NCBI GenBank assembly: GCA_029261305.1
Contig: JAJDBO010000209.1
Coordinates: 1-13,576 of the forward strand
Source: Nitrospirales bacterium
Lineage (GTDB): Bacteria > Nitrospirota > Nitrospiria > Nitrospirales > UBA8639
DNA: 13,576 nucleotides
Reading direction: 5' to 3'
The position numbers and the translations under genes are program-made. Within the stretch, counting starts at the first letter, position 1. Every line of letters starts with the position of its first letter. This document shows positions 1-8,055 of the stretch, piece by piece. The notes under the pieces are model-generated. The model was not told the DNA's origin. It worked only from the letters and a program-made list of their open reading frames with translations, and ran no database searches.

Positions 1-395
1 CTACCATGTTTGGCAGAGCCCCGATTAAAAAAGAAGGGGATAAACGGGAAGCGTTGACCGTGGCGGAATGGGCTCCGTTAGTGGACATCGTCGAAGATGA
101 TCAAAATTATGTCATCAAAGCCGAAATCCCCGGTGTAAAGAAAGAAGATATTAAAGTGGGAGTGCAAGATGATGTCTTAACTGTCTCAGGCCATCGACAT
201 TATGAGAAAGAAGAAAAAGACAAAAAGTTTCACCGGATTGAACGATCCTATGGAAGTTTTGCCAGAAGCTTTACGCTCCCCGAAGATTCGGATGGTGAAA
301 AGGTCTCGGCTGAATTTAAGGACGGGATGCTCAAAGTGCTGTTGCCCAAAACTGAACGCGTCAAACCAAAACACGTTGAGGTGAAGGTAGGATAG
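1..395 (+). CDS. Small heat-shock protein, Hsp20/alpha-crystallin family (5' end outside window)
   Basis: ATP-independent chaperone that holds unfolding proteins in the cytoplasm. The visible part carries an almost complete alpha-crystallin domain: W-PLVDIVEDD near the start, AEIPGVKKEDIKV, the strand VLTVSGHR, and the C-terminal GMLKVLLPK signature that marks the family. The first in-frame ATG is at position 6, but the frame is open to the window edge and that Met sits in MFGRAP, which in bacterial Hsp20 proteins normally follows an N-terminal arm of about 20 residues ending LNRxFGR. I therefore infer that the true start lies upstream and that the gene is cut by the window; the first complete codon begins at position 3. 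The product ends in KHVEVKVG, without a long tail. The gene appears to be the last of its transcript, because a hairpin terminator follows 11 bases after the stop. Confidence 0.93.
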   Translation, partial: TMFGRAPIKKEGDKREALTVAEWAPLVDIVEDDQNYVIKAEIPGVKKEDIKVGVQDDVLTVSGHRHYEKEEKDKKFHRIERSYGSFARSFTLPEDSDGEKVSAEFKDGMLKVLLPKTERVKPKHVEVKVG

Positions 396-405
396 GAAGA
401 CCCAG

Positions 406-439
406 GATGGCCCCCTTTCCAGAAAAGGGGGCCATCTTT
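406..439 (+). terminator. Hairpin terminator after the Hsp20 gene
   Basis: A perfect 13-bp inverted repeat lies at 406-418 and 424-436, with a 5-base loop, a GC-rich core (GGCCCCC/GGGGGCC) and a short T run of three bases after the stem. It lies between the Hsp20 stop (395) and the cytochrome start (457). The stem is strong, but the T tract is short for a classical intrinsic terminator, so termination may be incomplete. It could also block antisense transcription, because the stem is symmetric. Confidence 0.75.
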
Positions 440-456
440 GCAAGGGAACTCTTGTT

Positions 457-966
457 ATGATATTCAAAAAATTCTTTTTCCTCATGGCGGTTGTCTTGGG
501 ACTTCCCTCCATGGCCTTCACTGAAGGGCCGCATCACATGGCCCCGAGGGTTCCTCTTGACCAGATCGAAAAAGCTCGAGCCTTAACCAACCCACTAGAG
601 TTTTCTTCCGAAATAGTGGAACGCGGGAAAACGCTGTATGAAGGAAAAGGTACCTGCATAAATTGTCATGGAGCACGAGGAAACGGGAGGGGACCCGGCG
701 CAAAAGATTTAGACCCCTCTCCGAGAAATTTTCAACACACGGGATTTTGGCGACATCGGACAGAAGGTGAAATTTTTTGGGTCATCAAACACGGGAGCTC
801 CGGAACGGCAATGATCCCGTTCGGAGGATTACTCACTGACAAAGAGATTTGGACCATCATTCGCTACGAGCAAGCCTTCTCGCATGGGCCGGTGGGCCCA
901 CGAGGAAAAGGACGACGCGGTGGGATGGGGATGAGACCGCACCGTAACGGACCACACCACCAATAA
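457..966 (+). CDS. Exported monohaem c-type cytochrome with His/Gly/Arg-rich tail
   Basis: Probable periplasmic electron carrier. Residues 1-20 form a Sec signal peptide (two lysines, then a hydrophobic run ending SMA). One haem-attachment motif CINCH lies at residues 67-71, preceded by the RGKTLYEGKG stretch typical of class I cytochromes c. Met119 in GTAMIPF is the likely sixth haem ligand, followed by the helix LTDKEIWTIIRYEQ. After the fold ends near residue 142 there is a tail of about 27 residues rich in Gly, Arg and His (GKGRRGGMGM, then an end in HHQ) that the haem domain does not explain; it could bind metal or an acidic partner. An AAGGGA sequence about 9 bases before the ATG supports the start. 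The cupredoxin gene follows after 14 bases, so the two are probably co-transcribed and may exchange electrons. The specific partner is unknown. Confidence 0.9.
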   Translation: MIFKKFFFLMAVVLGLPSMAFTEGPHHMAPRVPLDQIEKARALTNPLEFSSEIVERGKTLYEGKGTCINCHGARGNGRGPGAKDLDPSPRNFQHTGFWRHRTEGEIFWVIKHGSSGTAMIPFGGLLTDKEIWTIIRYEQAFSHGPVGPRGKGRRGGMGMRPHRNGPHHQ

Positions 967-980
967 GGGGGGCACGAACC

Positions 981-1412
981 ATGTTGTTAAGAAGTAAGCG
1001 TTATTCCACACGTCACTGGCTCACAGGCTTCCTCCTTGGGATTTTAGTGCTTGGCACCCTTCCACAAGCCCTCGCACAACCCGAGCAGCAAATCATCATC
1101 AATATTCGAAACTATACATTTGAAACGACTCAAATGCCGTTGCAACTACACGTTCCCACCGTCATTCACCTCCAGAACAGTGATGACGTTCGACATGATT
1201 TTGGATCACTCGTATTTGAGGGAAGCCATACACGAATTGAAACCCCCACCTCGATTTCCTATGGGAATGGAATTGGCGGCGTGTATATCGAGCCAGGTGG
1301 GGAGGTCTCCATACGGTTCACGATTGATCGTCCCGGACACTATCAATTCAAATGCTCGATCCATAAAGGCATGGAGGGTGAAATTTTATTAATGTCAGCT
1401 GGGGCAGTTTAA
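981..1412 (+). CDS. Exported single-domain cupredoxin (type 1 copper protein)
   Basis: Probable periplasmic blue-copper protein for electron transfer or copper handling. Residues 1-32 form a signal peptide with basic residues, a hydrophobic core (FLLGILVLGTLP) and an ALA cleavage site before QPEQ. The mature protein of about 110 residues is a beta-rich cupredoxin fold. The copper ligands are visible: His72 in VRHDF near the middle, and the C-terminal cluster Cys125, His128 and Met131 in FKCSIHKGMEG, with the close C-x2-H-x2-M spacing of plastocyanin-like and Cupredoxin_1 domains. The start is supported by an AAGGGGGG Shine-Dalgarno overlapping the end of the cytochrome gene. There is no second domain or membrane anchor beyond the signal, so it is not an oxidase subunit or a nitrite reductase. 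Pairing with the upstream cytochrome suggests an electron relay, but the donor and acceptor cannot be read from the sequence. Confidence 0.88.
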   Translation: MLLRSKRYSTRHWLTGFLLGILVLGTLPQALAQPEQQIIINIRNYTFETTQMPLQLHVPTVIHLQNSDDVRHDFGSLVFEGSHTRIETPTSISYGNGIGGVYIEPGGEVSIRFTIDRPGHYQFKCSIHKGMEGEILLMSAGAV

Positions 1413-1451
1413 TCCAGAGACAACCACCACTTGAAACGGGGAAATACTTTC

Positions 1452-2450
1452 ATGCGATCCCTCATCAATCAAATTCTCTTTGCCACTGACTTCTCCCCTT
1501 GTTCCGAGGAGGCACTGGGCCATGCTCTCCATTGGGGAAAAGTTTGTGAAGCCCAAGTCGATTGTATTTCCGTCCTTCCAATCCATCATCACCTGGATAT
1601 GGAAGGAGCTGTTCTTCAAATGTATTTAGATGAACAACGAAAAATTATTCATCCCAAGCTTGAGACCCTCACCAAGTACATACAAGAGGCCCATGGGCCC
1701 TGTGTAAGCCATGAATTGTCTGGAATACCCCATACCAGCATCTGTGAAGTGGCCAATGAGATCGGGGCGGACTTGATCGTGTTGGGAACTCATGGGTGGA
1801 GTGCAATAGATCGATTCTTATTGGGGAGCACGGCGGAACGGGTGGTGGCTAAAGCTCCGTGTCCCGTACTCACAGTCAGAAACTCATCTCCCCAAGACCC
1901 TGCGATCTCCTATCCCACGGACACGGAAACTCACAATCTCCGCACCCAAGCACCACCAGATGGATGTTCGCCACGTCATGTGGTCGTCGCGGTTGATTTT
2001 TCCGATTGCTCACAAGATGCGGTGGAATATGCCTTCCAAATTGCGAAAGAATTCGATGTGCATATTACACTCGTTCACGTTGAGGAATTACCCTCGTACA
2101 GTTTGGATTTCAATCTGACCTATCTTGAAACCCAAAAAGAAAAACGGATACAGGCTGACAAACACATGAAGGAATTATGCGCTCTATTTGAAGACAAAGG
2201 AATTACCGCCGCATGTGTCCAGAAAGTGCCGCCCGTACAAGAGGCAATTCTGAAAACTATTCAAGACAATAATGCCAACCTTCTGGTTATGGGAACCCAT
2301 GGACGAACCGGATTGCCACGCCTGTTGATGGGTAGTGTAGCCTCTGGACTTTTGCGAAAAGCCAGCGTCCCCATTGTCACGGTGCATGCCGGAAAGTATA
2401 ACCCTGACCATCCCCATCGGCACGGAAAAGCCACACAAGAAGCATCGTGA
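1452..2450 (+). CDS. Universal stress protein with two tandem Usp domains
   Basis: Cytoplasmic stress protein, 332 residues from the chosen ATG. Domain 1 covers roughly residues 1-145 and domain 2 residues 175-312, joined by a polar linker. Both domains begin with the beta strand and Asp of the Usp fold (ILFATDFSPCS and VVVAVDFSDCS). Both keep the ATP-binding pattern G-x2-G-x9-G-S: GTHGWSAIDRFLLGS near residues 112-126 and GTHGRTGLPRLLMGS near 281-295, so nucleotide binding is likely in both. A TTG at 1431 is in frame and would add seven residues. I prefer the ATG because the product then begins with the usual short lead before the first strand and a GGGG lies about 10 bases upstream. The tail is His-rich (residues about 315-325). 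The gene lies 39 bases after the cupredoxin and 20 before the next gene. Usp genes often sit beside redox and anaerobic metabolism genes; a direct role here is inference. Confidence 0.93.
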   Translation: MRSLINQILFATDFSPCSEEALGHALHWGKVCEAQVDCISVLPIHHHLDMEGAVLQMYLDEQRKIIHPKLETLTKYIQEAHGPCVSHELSGIPHTSICEVANEIGADLIVLGTHGWSAIDRFLLGSTAERVVAKAPCPVLTVRNSSPQDPAISYPTDTETHNLRTQAPPDGCSPRHVVVAVDFSDCSQDAVEYAFQIAKEFDVHITLVHVEELPSYSLDFNLTYLETQKEKRIQADKHMKELCALFEDKGITAACVQKVPPVQEAILKTIQDNNANLLVMGTHGRTGLPRLLMGSVASGLLRKASVPIVTVHAGKYNPDHPHRHGKATQEAS

Positions 2451-2470
2451 ACCCATGAGCAAGCTACTCC

Positions 2471-3859
2471 ATGACGTCTCCTGAAAATCATTCACAAACG
2501 GGAACCAACGCCCTTTCCCCTTTCTACTCCCTCCTAGCTCGCTTAGAGGCTTTTTCCCAAGAACCCGACTTCCTGTTTCAACGGGAATTAGCGTTCAGTC
2601 AATTTCTTCGTCCCTATCTAGCGAGAGGCCAAGGGTCCACCTTGAACCCCTTACCAGCAGAAACTGATTTGGCCAAGCTCTACCTCTATAGCGACTATGT
2701 GCCCAACGACGGCCACCTCTTATTGGTCGAACAGGCTCGTGACGAGATCATGCAACATGTACCCGAAGAAGAACGGGTATGGCTCGATCCAATCCGTCAC
2801 TCCTTTATGGATATATTAGAAATTTCAGCTCTCGGGACAACAGGATCACCCAATGAAGTCAGACTGAAATCCCTTGGGGATGGCATTGAATATGGCGTGA
2901 CGAGTGAAGAGCTCGTGAAAGAATATCAACCTGGTCAGATTCTGCTCACCCGTTTAATCCGAAGGCCGGAGTATACCTTCTTTCCAGGAGTAGCCGTTGG
3001 GCTTTCGCACAAACGGGGACAACAAGTGTATGACTATGTTCGAGATTTGCAACGCGAAATGGAAGTAGAAGCCGGAGCCTTTGAACTAGGTGAATGGCAG
3101 GAGTTTACCAAACGATACGGCCATATCTTGATTTGGGCATTGGCGCAGCTTCGGTTGCAATGGCTTCTTGATGTGGAAGATCACATTGAATTTCAAACTT
3201 CTGACCAAAACCCATACCTGTACTGCATCGGGATCTATGAACACCATGAACCCAAATTTATGAATGAGATGCTTCAAGAGGCTGAAGATTGGAAATCTGA
3301 ACCGATTGAACAATCCTTTCACCCTGATTCCTGGCGCAATCATTCGTCAGAAATGGCTCCCTTGTCAGTATGGGTGCAGGTTTCCAAAAATCCATCTCAA
3401 AAAACCCCTAGAGTGATCAGTCGTTTGACTATCACGCCCACGCAAATTTTTGCGGAGTCGGACTCCCTCGACCATTTTAATGACGTAAAACACTTTCTGG
3501 CTGGAACCTTCGGCTTTTCCCTTCATTTCAAAGGAGAAACTACGGACCCACCCTTTCACACCATTCCAGGTCTGGATCTGCTTTCGAATGATGTTCCTCC
3601 ACTCAATCCGATCGTCTCCAAGGACGAGGAACATGAAAGGCTCGCGCAATTGCTGGAATCCGTGTACCTCGGTTGGGCAGAACATTCATGCCCCGCCTTG
3701 AAAAAAGAAGCGCCTCGTCAAAAGGCCCGTGACACCAATGGGAAAACCCAAGTCGCCACATTGATTGACGAACTCGAACAGAATGACCTGGCCTTTCTGC
3801 GAACCGGAAAACGAGGATTTGAATACCAAACTTTACGTGACCATATCGGACTGGAGTAA
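2471..3859 (+). CDS. Uncharacterised 462-residue protein, similar in pattern to SEC-C/YecA-associated proteins
   Basis: I cannot assign a function. The protein has no signal peptide or membrane segment and should be cytoplasmic. Three parts can be seen. The N-terminal half (residues about 60-180) contains LDPIRHSFMDILEIS and then LKSLGDGIEYGV followed by PGQILLTRLIR, resembling the small beta barrel found in many SEC-C proteins. A second segment (about 316-355) reads RLTITPTQIFAESDS followed by a helix and the strand GFSLHF. The C-terminal 60 residues (402-462) follow a pattern I recall from that group: PALxxxxPRQxAR, then G, then LIDELE, then a final LRDHIGLE. The zinc-binding SEC-C motif itself is absent. 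The family link is from memory and unverified. The gene ends 80 bases before hydB, on the same strand, and may be read with the Usp gene or with the hydrogenase. No strong Shine-Dalgarno precedes the ATG. Confidence 0.8.
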   Translation: MTSPENHSQTGTNALSPFYSLLARLEAFSQEPDFLFQRELAFSQFLRPYLARGQGSTLNPLPAETDLAKLYLYSDYVPNDGHLLLVEQARDEIMQHVPEEERVWLDPIRHSFMDILEISALGTTGSPNEVRLKSLGDGIEYGVTSEELVKEYQPGQILLTRLIRRPEYTFFPGVAVGLSHKRGQQVYDYVRDLQREMEVEAGAFELGEWQEFTKRYGHILIWALAQLRLQWLLDVEDHIEFQTSDQNPYLYCIGIYEHHEPKFMNEMLQEAEDWKSEPIEQSFHPDSWRNHSSEMAPLSVWVQVSKNPSQKTPRVISRLTITPTQIFAESDSLDHFNDVKHFLAGTFGFSLHFKGETTDPPFHTIPGLDLLSNDVPPLNPIVSKDEEHERLAQLLESVYLGWAEHSCPALKKEAPRQKARDTNGKTQVATLIDELEQNDLAFLRTGKRGFEYQTLRDHIGLE

Positions 3860-3891
3860 AGACGGCATATCTTTTCTTTCCCTTAGAAGAG

Positions 3892-3939
3892 TAGAATATT
3901 TTTCTTTATCCCTTTCTCAGCCTTTGCTTCACGATACTA
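3892..3939 (+). promoter_or_regulatory. Possible promoter and leader for the hydrogenase operon
   Basis: The 80-base gap at 3860-3939 is the largest space between genes on this strand from 981 to 11259 and is pyrimidine-rich. TAGAAT at 3892-3897 fits a sigma-70 -10 box, but no good -35 box lies 16-18 bases upstream and no sigma-54 GG/GC pair or FNR-like TTGAT-N4-ATCAA palindrome is visible. The hydB ATG at 3940 has no recognisable Shine-Dalgarno. It is a weak candidate, worth recording because it is the only plausible place for a separate hydrogenase promoter. Confidence 0.25.
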
Positions 3940-5067
3940 ATGGAGAACTCTTCAACTCATCCTCTCCCCACACCCCACGTGTTGCCCAAGGAATCCTTTC
4001 AGCAACTCCTCCAAGCATTACAAAACAAGGGATATCATATACTTGGTCCTGTCGTTGGGGACGGTTCAATTAAATGGGGAAATATTGAGCGAGTCGAAGA
4101 CCTTCCTCTTGGTTGGAAAGATGAACAGCAGCCCGGTCATTACCGTTTAGAGCAAACACCCTCTGGAATGTTTTTTGATATCGTGCATGGTCCAGAATCA
4201 TTAAAACGCCAAACCTTTGCCCCCAAAGAACCTCTATTACAGATCGAAAAAAGGAACAAGGGATTCTCAGTTCAGGAGATTGCACCTCCATCTGATCGGG
4301 TCGCAATGATCGGAGTACGTTCCTGCGATCTATCTGGACTTCACATTCAAGATCGTATTTTTCTGCAAGACCAATTTTCTGATCCCTATTACCAAGCCAG
4401 ACGCCAAAATTTATTTTTAGTCGCAGTCAATTGCACACGAGCCCATGCCACCTGTTTTTGCGCGTCGATGGGAACGGGGCCAAAAGCCGAATCCGGATAT
4501 GACCTTGTCCTGACCGAGTCGGACCAGGATTTCCTAATCCAAGCCGGAACTCCGGAAGGTGTTGAAATTTTAGATTCATTGCCTTTGTCACAGGCAACTG
4601 ACTCACGGATTCAAAACGACGACGCACGAATCACCGATTGTGCCTCGTCTCAAACGCGAAGTGTGGATCAGTCTTCGCTCCCACAGAGTTTATATGATGC
4701 CCACGATCACAAGAGATGGGATAACGTGGCCGCTCGCTGCCTTGCTTGTACTAATTGCACCATGGTCTGTCCTACGTGCTTTTGTCATGCGGTAGAAGAA
4801 ACACCGGATTTGAATCAACAGACGACCGAACATGTTCGAGTGTGGGATTCCTGTTTCACACCCGACCACGGTTATATTCATGGGAAAAACTTCAGGCCCA
4901 CTATCAAAGATCGGTACCGCATGTGGCTTACCCACAAAATGGCTTCGTGGATCGATCAGTTTGGTTCATCAGGGTGCGTAGGTTGCGGTCGCTGTATCAC
5001 CTGGTGCCCCGTGGGCATTGATGTGACAGAAGAATTACACGCTCTTCTCAGCGAGAACGAAACATGA
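3940..5067 (+). CDS. hydB: Group 3b [NiFe]-hydrogenase beta subunit, iron-sulfur electron-transfer protein
   Basis: HydB carries electrons between the NiFe dimer and the flavoprotein HydG in the cytoplasmic NAD(P)-linked (sulf)hydrogenase; it is related to AsrA of anaerobic sulfite reductase. Two C-terminal ferredoxin-type cluster sites are visible: Cys267, 270, 273 and 277 in [17 protein letters not shown], and Cys346, 349, 352 and 356 in [12 protein letters not shown]. The N-terminal part has the family segments [11 protein letters not shown] (about 124-134) and [18 protein letters not shown] (164-181), with additional conserved cysteines 165, 172 and 174. At 375 residues it is somewhat long; a polar, low-complexity stretch at about 213-258 looks like an insertion before the first cluster. 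The ATG is the only start in frame after an upstream stop at 3892, and it has no clear ribosome-binding site. The end overlaps hydG by four bases (ATGA), so translation is probably coupled. Confidence 0.93.
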   Translation: MENSSTHPLPTPHVLPKESFQQLLQALQNKGYHILGPVVGDGSIKWGNIERVEDLPLGWKDEQQPGHYRLEQTPSGMFFDIVHGPESLKRQTFAPKEPLLQIEKRNKGFSVQEIAPPSDRVAMIGVRSCDLSGLHIQDRIFLQDQFSDPYYQARRQNLFLVAVNCTRAHATCFCASMGTGPKAESGYDLVLTESDQDFLIQAGTPEGVEILDSLPLSQATDSRIQNDDARITDCASSQTRSVDQSSLPQSLYDAHDHKRWDNVAARCLACTNCTMVCPTCFCHAVEETPDLNQQTTEHVRVWDSCFTPDHGYIHGKNFRPTIKDRYRMWLTHKMASWIDQFGSSGCVGCGRCITWCPVGIDVTEELHALLSENET

Positions 5068-5924
5068 CCTGCGACACACTCACTCCTCCACAAGCCAATC
5101 CCTTCCTCATTCATCCTGCCACTATTGTAGAAAAAACGCAGGAATCGCCAGACATCGTCAGCCTTCGCCTACAATTTGAAGATCCTGAAATTCGCCAGAC
5201 CTATCGGTTCGATGCCGGACAATTCAATATGCTCTATGTATTCGGCGTGGGTGAAGTGGCAATTTCAATTGTCTCTGATCCTGATGAACCGCAATTCCTC
5301 GACCACACCATACGAATCGTCGGTCGCGTCACAAACGTGATCGGGCAAATGGATCTTGGTGACACCTTGGGCATCCGTGGTCCGTTTGGCAAAGGTTGGC
5401 CCATGGAGCACGCAAAAGGTAAGGATGTCATTGTGGTTACAGGCGGATTAGGCTGCGCGCCAGTCGTTGGAGCCATCGAATATATGTTTCGGAGGCGAGA
5501 AGAATATGGCACTATCAAAATCATCCATGGGGTCAAGACACCGCAGGACCTTTTGTATCGTGAACGCTTTGACCAATGGCGACAGCACCCTAACACCGAA
5601 GTCTTATTAGCTAGTGATGAACCTGGCAAGACCTGGCATTATCATGTCGGAGTGGTCACGGAATTATTCGATGAAGTCGAGGTCCATCCTGACAAGACCC
5701 TCGTGATGATGTGCGGACCGGAAATTATGATGCGCGTGGCCCTCAATATGTTATCGCACCGAGGACTTCGTCCTGATGAAATGTACGTATCACTCGAGCG
5801 ACACATGGAATGCGGGATCGGACTCTGTGGACATTGCCAATTGGGTCCGTTCTTTCTATGCAAGGATGGTCCCGTCATGCGCCTAGATAAAGTTCTTTCC
5901 TTCCTCGGAAAAAGTGGCGTGTGA
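5064..5924 (+). CDS. hydG: Group 3b [NiFe]-hydrogenase gamma subunit, FAD/NAD(P)-binding reductase
   Basis: Flavoprotein that exchanges electrons between the hydrogenase clusters and NAD(P)H; relative of AsrB and of dihydroorotate dehydrogenase electron-transfer subunits. The domain order fits: a flavin-binding beta barrel at residues about 13-110 ([20 protein letters not shown] and RGPFGKGWP), a nucleotide-binding domain from about 120 with GGLGCAPV at 127-134 and MMCGPEIMM at 215-223, and a C-terminal [2Fe-2S] site with Cys250, 255, 258 and 266 in [19 protein letters not shown]. The EVAISI form in place of RxYS in the flavin site is normal for this family. Length 286 is typical. It overlaps hydB by four bases and precedes hydD by three. 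Whether NAD or NADP is preferred cannot be read reliably from the sequence. Confidence 0.94.
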   Translation: MTCDTLTPPQANPFLIHPATIVEKTQESPDIVSLRLQFEDPEIRQTYRFDAGQFNMLYVFGVGEVAISIVSDPDEPQFLDHTIRIVGRVTNVIGQMDLGDTLGIRGPFGKGWPMEHAKGKDVIVVTGGLGCAPVVGAIEYMFRRREEYGTIKIIHGVKTPQDLLYRERFDQWRQHPNTEVLLASDEPGKTWHYHVGVVTELFDEVEVHPDKTLVMMCGPEIMMRVALNMLSHRGLRPDEMYVSLERHMECGIGLCGHCQLGPFFLCKDGPVMRLDKVLSFLGKSGV

Positions 5925-5927
5925 AAT

Positions 5928-6758
5928 ATGACCACTGCTGAACGAACTAAACGCGCTACACAGCGACCTCGATTGGGAGTGTTTAAGTTCACATCTTGTG
6001 ATGGATGCCAGTTAAGCATCTTAAATTTGGAAGAAGACCTCTTGACCCTCGGTGAACAATTGGACATTGCTTTTTTCCCGGAGGCCTCTAGTCGAATGCA
6101 ACCTGGACCGTATGATATTGCCTTGATAGAAGGTTCCATTAGCATGCCTGAGCATGCACACCAATTGGCCGATATTCGCATGCAGGCAAAACTGCTGATA
6201 ACAATCGGGGCATGCGCCACAAGTGGTGGCATACAGGCCTTACGAAATTGGGCCGATGTCGAAGCCTTCAAACAAGCGGTGTACCCAAGTCCTGAACACA
6301 TTCATAGTCTGAGCACATCTACCCCAATCTCGGAACATGTCAATGTGGACTATGAACTGTGGGGCTGTCCCATTGATAAACACCAACTCTTAACAGTGCT
6401 CACAGATCTGCTCGCCGGCGTCCAACCCAACCTTCCCACTCACAGCGTATGTATGGATTGCAAACGACAAGGGAATATCTGCGTGCTAGTAGCCAAAGGC
6501 ATCCCATGTTTGGGACCGGTCACACGAACAGGGTGCGGAGCGATTTGCCCAAGTATGGGCCGCGATTGTTACGGCTGCTTCGGACCGGCAGAAGGCGTAC
6601 CGCAGGGACCTGGGCTTCCACCGAATACAGCATCGCTGAGCAATCAATTCCACACCCAACTTCAATTGATCCCGATCGACGTTCTACGTCGCTTTCGAGG
6701 AATTAACGGCAACGTTCGACCATTTAATGAGGAAAGCCGTGCCTGGGAAAACGCCTGA
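5928..6758 (+). CDS. hydD: Group 3b [NiFe]-hydrogenase small (delta) subunit
   Basis: Small subunit that conducts electrons between the NiFe site and HydB. It begins with basic, polar residues and goes straight into [15 protein letters not shown]; there is no twin-arginine signal peptide, so the enzyme is cytoplasmic. The proximal [4Fe-4S] ligands are Cys24 and Cys27 (SCDGC), Cys96 (IGACATSGG) and Cys147 (WGCPID). Eight more cysteines follow at 175, 178, 185, 194, 203, 207, 214 and 217, in the stretch from CMDC to CYGC. That makes twelve, the number needed for three [4Fe-4S] clusters as in group 3b and other cytoplasmic hydrogenases. Length 276 is normal. The start is three bases after the hydG stop. 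The end overlaps the hydA coding region by 20 or 32 bases depending on the hydA start. Confidence 0.95.
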   Translation: MTTAERTKRATQRPRLGVFKFTSCDGCQLSILNLEEDLLTLGEQLDIAFFPEASSRMQPGPYDIALIEGSISMPEHAHQLADIRMQAKLLITIGACATSGGIQALRNWADVEAFKQAVYPSPEHIHSLSTSTPISEHVNVDYELWGCPIDKHQLLTVLTDLLAGVQPNLPTHSVCMDCKRQGNICVLVAKGIPCLGPVTRTGCGAICPSMGRDCYGCFGPAEGVPQGPGLPPNTASLSNQFHTQLQLIPIDVLRRFRGINGNVRPFNEESRAWENA

Positions 6759-8055
6759 GACTCGAACCATTAAGGTCGATTTGGTTGCCCGCGTTGAAGG
6801 GGAAGGCGCGCTTCACGTCACGGTGAAAGACGGCGTGGTCGATGACGTTCAATTGCGAATCTTCGAGCCACCAAGATTTTTTGAAGCGTTTTTGCAAGGC
6901 AGACATTACAGTGAAGTGCCGGACATTGTCGCACGGATCTGTGGCATCTGCCCGGTGGCCTACCAAATGAGTGCGGTGCATGCCTTAGAGTCGATATTCG
7001 GGGTGACCGTCGATGGACCAATTCGAGATTTACGACGATTGCTGTACTGCGCCGAATGGATCGAAAGCCACACCCTGCACATTTATATGCTACACGGACC
7101 TGACTTTCTTGGATTCGAAAGCGGGATCGAAATGGCGAAAAAACATCCTGATATTGTCAAACGAGGTCTTCGCCTGAAAAAAACTGGGAACGATTTACTG
7201 GCGTTGTTGGGAGGCCGTTCGGTTCATCCCGTGTCCGTCAAAGTCGGAGGCTTTTCCAAAGTTCCCTCCAAAAATGATTTTACAACCATTAAAGAAGACC
7301 TCTTGTGGGCCCGAGACGCCGCAATCGAAACCGTGAAATGGGTTGCGGGATTCGAATTCCGAGACCCTGAACAAGACTACACGTTCGTCTCTCTCCGCTC
7401 TTCGACCGAGTACCCGCTGAACGAAGGCCGCATTGTTTCAAACAGGGGAGTGGATATTTCCCCGAATAAATTCGAACACCATTTTTCGGAAAACCAAGTG
7501 CCCTACTCTCACGCATTGCAATGCACGTTGAATGGGGCTTCATATTTTGTTGGACCATTGGCGCGCATTCATTTAAATTACGCACAATTACCAACGGTGG
7601 CCAAACAGACTTTAGAAGAAACCGGATTACGGCTTCCCTTAAACCGCGCTTCAATGAGCATTGTCGCCAGAGCCGTCGAGGTATTATTTGCTGTGGAGGA
7701 GTCATTACGAATCATTGAAGGCTACAAGGCTCCTTCAGACCCAGCCGTTCCCATTGAGGTAATCCCCGGAGAAGGAATGGCTGCCACCGAAGCACCACGG
7801 GGAATCTTGTATCACCGCTATCAAGTTCAAGAAGACGGCAGCATACAAGAGGCGAAAATCGTTCCGCCAACCTCACAGAATCAGGGGCAAATTGAACAAG
7901 ATTTGCGCACCTATCTTCCGGAGGTGTTGCATTTATCGAATAAAGAAGCGGCCATCAATTGTGAGAAAATCATTCGAAGCTACGATCCTTGTATTTCCTG
8001 CGCCACTCATTTCTTGAAATTAGATATTGAACGCGTAAGCGGAACACCGCAATGA
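6739..8055 (+). CDS. hydA: Group 3b [NiFe]-hydrogenase large (alpha) subunit, catalytic
   Basis: Holds the NiFe(CN)2CO active site where H2 is made or split. The two metal-binding motifs are intact: [12 protein letters not shown] (residues 66-77, Cys68 and Cys71) near the N terminus and DPCISCATH (Cys418, Cys421, His424) near the C terminus. The [17 protein letters not shown] form is the group 3 version. Fourteen residues follow His424, the usual cleavage point, so the product needs the endopeptidase encoded next. I chose the GTG at 6739 (438 residues) because GAGGA sits five bases upstream and the product then begins close to the conserved [15 protein letters not shown]. An ATG at 6727 in the same frame adds four residues but has no ribosome-binding site. 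The end overlaps the protease gene by four bases. With hydB, hydG and hydD this is a complete heterotetramer. Confidence 0.95.
   Translation: MPGKTPETRTIKVDLVARVEGEGALHVTVKDGVVDDVQLRIFEPPRFFEAFLQGRHYSEVPDIVARICGICPVAYQMSAVHALESIFGVTVDGPIRDLRRLLYCAEWIESHTLHIYMLHGPDFLGFESGIEMAKKHPDIVKRGLRLKKTGNDLLALLGGRSVHPVSVKVGGFSKVPSKNDFTTIKEDLLWARDAAIETVKWVAGFEFRDPEQDYTFVSLRSSTEYPLNEGRIVSNRGVDISPNKFEHHFSENQVPYSHALQCTLNGASYFVGPLARIHLNYAQLPTVAKQTLEETGLRLPLNRASMSIVARAVEVLFAVEESLRIIEGYKAPSDPAVPIEVIPGEGMAATEAPRGILYHRYQVQEDGSIQEAKIVPPTSQNQGQIEQDLRTYLPEVLHLSNKEAAINCEKIIRSYDPCISCATHFLKLDIERVSGTPQ

Noticed and set aside
1431..1451. TTG start giving a Usp protein seven residues longer
   Set aside because: The ATG at 1452 gives the normal short lead before the first Usp strand and has a GGGG stretch upstream; the TTG has no clear ribosome-binding site.
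1689..1700. 12-bp GC-rich palindrome GGCCCATGGGCC in the Usp gene
   Set aside because: No loop, no regulatory position, and it lies inside coding sequence; a similar GTGGGCCCAC occurs in the cytochrome gene, so it is probably chance.
3765..4073. 102-codon open frame spanning the hypothetical gene end and the hydB start
   Set aside because: It overlaps two well-supported genes in another frame and shows no recognisable protein pattern.
6143..6160. Two GCATGC palindromes four bases apart in hydD
   Set aside because: Short, within conserved coding sequence, and not repeated elsewhere in a pattern; expected by chance.
5642..6301. 219-codon minus-strand open frame across hydG and hydD
   Set aside because: It lies antisense to two genes with clear motifs, has no family signature, and shows odd Ser/Cys-rich composition typical of shadow frames.
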